Origin: an uncultured Bacteroides sp. | GTDB taxonomy: Bacteria; Bacteroidota; Bacteroidia; Bacteroidales; Bacteroidaceae | NCBI GenBank assembly: GCA_949289345.1 | Contig: CASENS010000059.1 | Location: 1-37,047 of the forward strand | DNA length: 37,047 nt | Reading direction: 5' to 3' | Part shown: one piece after another, positions 33,691 to 37,047 of the stretch | How positions within the stretch are numbered: position 1 is the first letter of the stretch | Layout: each line of letters starts with the position of its first letter | Program-made: the position numbers and the translations under genes | Notes under the pieces: model-generated | The model's input: the letters and a program-made list of their open reading frames with translations, nothing else | Told to the model about the DNA's origin: nothing | Database searches by the model: none

Positions 33691-36225
33691 TTATTCCAAG
33701 TCGACAACGGTGATACCTGCCCCGCCAAATTGTACGTGCTCATCATGAAAATCCCTTATTCCAGAAACCGTTTGCAGATATTGGCGGATAAGGGTACGCA
33801 GGATACCATTGCCTGTACCATGCAGAATACGTACGCGCGACATACCTACTAAAATGGCGTCATCAATAAAATAAGTTACAGCCTGTATAGCCTCGTCTCC
33901 TCTCATGCCACGGACATCAATGTCTTGTTTAAAATTGAGTTTCTTTTCATACATGCTGTCTTGAGTTTGGCTACTAATAAAGGTGGTTTTCGTGTCGGAT
34001 GTCGTTTGCGGACGAGCTTGCGTAAGTTCAAGGCGATCAAGACGTACTTTAGTTTTCAAATTGCCAAAGGCTACTGTAGCTTCTTGTCCACAGACTTCCA
34101 TCACTTGACCTACCGAGGTCTGCCCTTTGAGACGGACATTACATCCCCGGGTTATAGACGCACGTCTTTCCGCCTCTATGAGGGTCTGGCGTGCGGCCTG
34201 TTCTTCGGGAGAAAGAGACGTGCCCTGTCTGGCCTTTTCTTTTTTGCGGTTTTGCCTTTCTCTGAGCCTTTCCATCTTGCGCGCAATCTTCTCCTCCACT
34301 TCTTTACCTGTCTGCTCTTCCAAAAATTGGCGGAAATCTGTCAAGTTCTGGCGCGCCTGTTTTGTCCTTTCTTTTTCGGCCTGCGCTTCCTTAATGGTGC
34401 GTATCGTGTTTTCAATACGGGCATTGGCTTCCTGTATGGTATGTTCCGCTTCCTCTTTAGCTTGCCTTAGAATTTCTTTCCGCTCTTTTTGAAGAGTTTC
34501 CAATTCGGTCTGATAGCGTGCGAGGGTATCTTCCAACAGCTTTTCACGCTGTCGGATATTCTGCCGTTTGTTTTCCCAATACCGTTTGTCACGCACGATG
34601 TCTTGCAGGTATTTATCGCTTTGTATATATTCACTACCTACTATTGCTGAGGCGTCGGCAATGACTTCTTCCGGCAGACCTATTTTGCGGGCAATTTCCA
34701 CGGCAAACGAACTTCCCGGCTGGCCTATTTGCAGTTGGAAAAGGGCTTGCATCAAATGACGATCATAGAGCATGGCACCGTTCACTACGCCTTCATGATT
34801 GTCGGCAAAGTGTTTTAAGTTTTGGTAGTGGGTAGTTATGACACCGAAAGTGCCTTTTCCATTCAACCGTTTTAATACAGCTTCAGCAATGGCACCTCCG
34901 ATTTGAGGTTCGGTTCCTCCGCCAAATTCATCTATTAAGATAAGGCTGTGGCTGTCGCATTGCTTCAGCATCACTTTCATGTTGGTCAAATGGGATGAAT
35001 AGGTACTCAAATCGTCTTCAATGGACTGCTCGTCACCGATGTCGATAAACAAATGGTCGAAGATGCCTGCATGACTGCCTTCGCGCATTGGCACCAGCAG
35101 CCCGCATTGAAGCATATATTGCAACAGGCCTACAGTTTTGAGACAAACCGATTTTCCGCCGGCATTAGGACCTGAAATAAGGAGAATACGCTGTTTGTCA
35201 TTCAGTTCAATATCCAAAGGAACCACTTTCTTGCCATGCTTGGCGAGTGAAAGCTGAAGCAAAGGATGTATGGCCATAATCCAGTCTATCATCTGTTTAT
35301 TTTCGAGTGCAGGTTTGAGAGAACCGGTCTGTTGGGCCAGCAATGCCTTTGCCCGGATAAAATCTATTTCGGCCAGGAACTCGTATGACAATAATATGTC
35401 GGGAATAGAAGGACGCAACAGATTGGAAAACTCTGTCAGTATGCGTATAATCTCTCTCCGTTCATCACTTTCCAGTTCACGGATGCGGTTGTTGGCTTCC
35501 ACCACTTCGGCAGGTTCAATAAAAACCGTCTTGCCACTGGCCGATTCGTCATGGACAATACCTTTGATTTTACGCTTCAAGGAAGGTGCCACAGGTATGA
35601 CTAACCTGCCATCACGTATGGCGGGTGTAACGTCTTTTTCTACTACGCCTTCACTTTGCGCATTACGTAAGATATTGTTCAATGAGCGTGAAATGCTGTT
35701 CATCGTGCTTGCCAGTTCACGGCGGATGCGTGCCAATTCCGGTGAAGCATTGTCCCTTATTGCACCGAAGGGTGAAAGAATGACATCTATCTTAGAAAGC
35801 ACTTGCGGGAACACCTGGATGTCATCGGCCAGCCTGCTTAAGTTCGGATAAAGCGTATCCGACAGCTTATCCCCGACTTCCTCTTCACTACGCGAAGACA
35901 AGAAGCGCACAATGTTTCGTATTGTTTCCAACGAACGGCGCAAGTCAAACAACTCTTGCTCGTTCAAATACAAGCCTTCTATTTTGATTCGTTTGAGCGA
36001 CGAACGCATATCAAAGAAATATTGGGCAGGGAAATACTCTTCCTCCTGGAGTATTCTTACGAATTCCACAACCTGTCCTAACCGTTCTTCCACCACATCG
36101 CATCGGTTGGAAAACGTCATTCCATTTACTTTTTCTTCACCCAGTGTGCTTAGGCATTTTTCCTTAAGCAACTGGCGTATTTGGTCAAAGCCAATCTTCT
36201 GTTCAAAGTTCTGAGGGTATATCAT
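33691..36225 (-). CDS. mutS2: Endonuclease MutS2
   Basis: An 844-residue MutS-family ATPase that lacks the mismatch-recognition domain of MutS1. It shows a helical core/clamp region, Walker A GPNAGGKS (residues 352-359), the DEFGGGTEP Walker B region near 430, a long charged coiled coil (about 520-650), a KOW-like stretch and a C-terminal Smr nuclease domain (about 768-844) with DVRGMRGDEA and LHGTGNG. MutS2 proteins suppress recombination between diverged sequences or, in Bacillus and others, split collided ribosomes; which applies here is unknown. Its -7 box lies almost at the start codon. sdaA follows 21 bases downstream. Confidence 0.95.
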   Translation of the reverse strand: MIYPQNFEQKIGFDQIRQLLKEKCLSTLGEEKVNGMTFSNRCDVVEERLGQVVEFVRILQEEEYFPAQYFFDMRSSLKRIKIEGLYLNEQELFDLRRSLETIRNIVRFLSSRSEEEVGDKLSDTLYPNLSRLADDIQVFPQVLSKIDVILSPFGAIRDNASPELARIRRELASTMNSISRSLNNILRNAQSEGVVEKDVTPAIRDGRLVIPVAPSLKRKIKGIVHDESASGKTVFIEPAEVVEANNRIRELESDERREIIRILTEFSNLLRPSIPDILLSYEFLAEIDFIRAKALLAQQTGSLKPALENKQMIDWIMAIHPLLQLSLAKHGKKVVPLDIELNDKQRILLISGPNAGGKSVCLKTVGLLQYMLQCGLLVPMREGSHAGIFDHLFIDIGDEQSIEDDLSTYSSHLTNMKVMLKQCDSHSLILIDEFGGGTEPQIGGAIAEAVLKRLNGKGTFGVITTHYQNLKHFADNHEGVVNGAMLYDRHLMQALFQLQIGQPGSSFAVEIARKIGLPEEVIADASAIVGSEYIQSDKYLQDIVRDKRYWENKRQNIRQREKLLEDTLARYQTELETLQKERKEILRQAKEEAEHTIQEANARIENTIRTIKEAQAEKERTKQARQNLTDFRQFLEEQTGKEVEEKIARKMERLRERQNRKKEKARQGTSLSPEEQAARQTLIEAERRASITRGCNVRLKGQTSVGQVMEVCGQEATVAFGNLKTKVRLDRLELTQARPQTTSDTKTTFISSQTQDSMYEKKLNFKQDIDVRGMRGDEAIQAVTYFIDDAILVGMSRVRILHGTGNGILRTLIRQYLQTVSGIRDFHDEHVQFGGAGITVVDLE

Positions 36226-36229
36226 GGCG

Positions 36230-36237
36230 CAAAAATA
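36230..36237 (-). promoter_or_regulatory. -7 box of mutS2, implying a leaderless or near-leaderless mRNA
   Basis: On the minus strand TATTTTTG is separated from the mutS2 ATG by only four bases (CGCC). With usual spacing transcription would begin at or next to the A of the start codon. No clear -33 element is seen, so either the box is not used or the message lacks a leader. Confidence 0.45.
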
Positions 36238-36267
36238 CGATTAATTCACGAAAAAAGGGACGAAAAG

Positions 36268-36298
36268 TTTGTGGATTTAAAAAAGTTTCGTACCTTTG
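36268..36298 (+). promoter_or_regulatory. Promoter of tRNA-Ser
   Basis: TTTG at 36268-36271, a 19-base spacer and TACCTTTG at 36291-36298 match the Bacteroidetes consensus exactly. The start near 36304 gives a short 5' leader before the mature tRNA at 36338. Confidence 0.75.
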
Positions 36299-36337
36299 CA
36301 CCGCTTTTGAAAAACAAAGCATTTCTAAAAGAGTTTA

Positions 36338-36422
36338 GGAGAGGTGGCAGAGTGGTCGATTGCGGCGGTCTTGAAAACCGTTGAACTGAGAGGTTCCCGG
36401 GGTTCGAATCCCTGTCTCTCCG
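36338..36422 (+). tRNA. tRNA-Ser(UGA)
   Basis: A class II tRNA of 85 bases without encoded CCA. The acceptor arm GGAGAGG pairs with TCTCTCC (one G-U pair), followed by discriminator G. The anticodon stem GCGGT/ACCGT encloses the loop CTTGAAA, giving anticodon TGA at 36372-36374, which reads UCN serine codons. A long variable arm and the T-arm loop GGTTCGAAT are present. A tyrosine recombinase gene starts 300 bases downstream, which makes the 3' end of this tRNA a likely integration site. Confidence 0.95.
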
Positions 36423-36457
36423 CTGAAACCTAAGACATTAGGTAGTCAAATTAAGAC

Positions 36458-36495
36458 AAGTCCCGTAAAATCAACGTTTTACGGGACTTTTTCTA
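36458..36495 (+). terminator. Intrinsic terminator after tRNA-Ser
   Basis: AAGTCCCGTAAAA (36458-36470) and TTTTACGGGACTT (36477-36489) form a perfect 13-bp stem with a six-base loop, followed by more T. It ends the tRNA transcript. Being so close to a suspected att site, it may be host or element sequence. Confidence 0.88.
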
Positions 36496-36548
36496 TTTAT
36501 CCGGTGGACAACCGAAAGACATTCAAATGCCCACTTCAGACAAAGTTC

Positions 36549-36594
36549 CGTTACTAAATCGTTACTAAAAAATAGCCTATAAAAATAGTAACGA
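36549..36594. repeat. Iterated CGTTACTAAA boxes upstream of the recombinase, candidate arm-type or excisionase sites
   Basis: CGTTACTAAA (36549-36558) is followed directly by TCGTTACTAAA (36559-36569), and an inverted copy TAGTAACGA lies at 36586-36594. The tRNA-to-recombinase gap 36423-36723 otherwise holds the terminator and no gene. Short direct and inverted repeats like these near an integrase gene are often binding sites for its arm-binding domain or for an excisionase. This role is inferred from position. Confidence 0.45.
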
Positions 36595-36723
36595 TTTTCG
36601 ATGTAAGTCCTTGATTTGTCGCTCATTGACGTTCAAATGTCTGCTTGTAACCCAATTATTAATTATTCCTTTGCAGAGGGAAGTCATTACACCCACTGTA
36701 ACGGAGATAAATTAAAAAAGGAT

Positions 36724-37047
36724 ATGAGTAAGAGTACATTTAAGATTTTGTTCTATCTAAGAAAAAATCAGGTAAACAAGGACGGAACAGTTTGTATTAT
36801 GATTCGTCTGTCACTTAATGGTGAAATCTCACAGTTCAGTTCTAAACTGAGCGTGAAGCCGGATGCCTGGGATACAGTTTTGGGCAAGGCGAAAGGAAAT
36901 ACACAGAAAGCCCGCCAGTTGAATGAAACATTGGAGGACATCCGTGCTTCGCTGAAAAACCACTACCGGGATATTGAAGTGCATGAGTCATTCGTAACGG
37001 TAGAAAAAATACGCAATGCGTTTTTGGGAATAACGGCGAAACAAAGA
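36724..37047 (+). CDS. Tyrosine recombinase (integrase), N-terminal part, cut by the window edge
   Basis: The first 108 codons of a protein that continues past the right edge. MSKSTFKILFYLRKNQVNKDG and IMIRLSLNGEISQFSSKLSV match the N-terminal arm-binding region of Bacteroidetes conjugative and mobilizable-element integrases; the LSVKPDAWD turn (about residues 43-51) is typical. The catalytic domain is outside the window, so activity cannot be judged. An AAAAGG ribosome-binding-like sequence precedes the ATG. Position and orientation just after tRNA-Ser suggest the left end of an integrated element. Confidence 0.88.
   Translation, partial: MSKSTFKILFYLRKNQVNKDGTVCIMIRLSLNGEISQFSSKLSVKPDAWDTVLGKAKGNTQKARQLNETLEDIRASLKNHYRDIEVHESFVTVEKIRNAFLGITAKQR

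Overview
The window looks like a chromosome segment from a gut Bacteroidales, most likely Bacteroides or a close relative. The grounds are the gene content (a GldE homologue, DUF4290, a split B12-dependent methylmalonyl-CoA mutase, a surface lipoprotein with a Cys-Ser-Asp-Asp-Asp start, a PCMD-like domain) and repeated promoters of the Bacteroidetes type (TTTG, about 19-23 bp, TAnnTTTG). No species is claimed. Almost all of it is core genome; an integrative element begins at the right edge.

Layout. 1-128: tail of an unidentified gene. 407-4427 (minus): mutA-mutB, the two subunits of methylmalonyl-CoA mutase. 5141-6805: an AspT/YidE-type transporter. 7161-8669: a secreted lipoprotein. 8814-11285: ssb, gldE and a phosphopantetheinyl transferase. 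11286-11791: no protein gene, but on the minus strand a complete cobalamin riboswitch with its own promoter-like box and its own intrinsic terminator, leading into no recognisable gene. 11792-14260 (minus): yicC, gmk, a small membrane protein and nadD. 14367-21174 (plus): tsaB, DUF4290, murA, rimM, an M23 peptidase, dxr and rseP, an envelope, isoprenoid and translation operon closed by a strong terminator. 21460-23914: an Omp85-type outer-membrane protein and a family 2 glycosyltransferase. 24308-25930: a small helical protein, a PlsC-like acyltransferase and a nitrilase-family amidase. 26159-31964: a complete RND efflux operon (adaptor, pump, outer-membrane channel). 32455-36225 (minus): mutS2 followed by sdaA. 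36338-36422: tRNA-Ser(UGA), followed by a terminator, iterated short repeats and the start of a tyrosine recombinase that runs off the window.

The intergenic DNA is rich in short repeats: three long inverted repeats built from similar purine-rich words (298-362, 854-926, 12649-12793), a 22-bp-period array with one inverted unit (19628-19730), a seven-unit 24-bp array of small palindromes (32175-32342) and smaller hairpin families (4762-4842, 11294-11315, 24001-24158).

The observations most worth following are the orphan B12-sensing RNA at 11335-11692, the MurA active-site Cys-to-Asp change that predicts fosfomycin resistance, the two intergenic arrays, and the tRNA-Ser/integrase junction. 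All calls rest on reading the sequence and on knowledge of the families; no database search was run.
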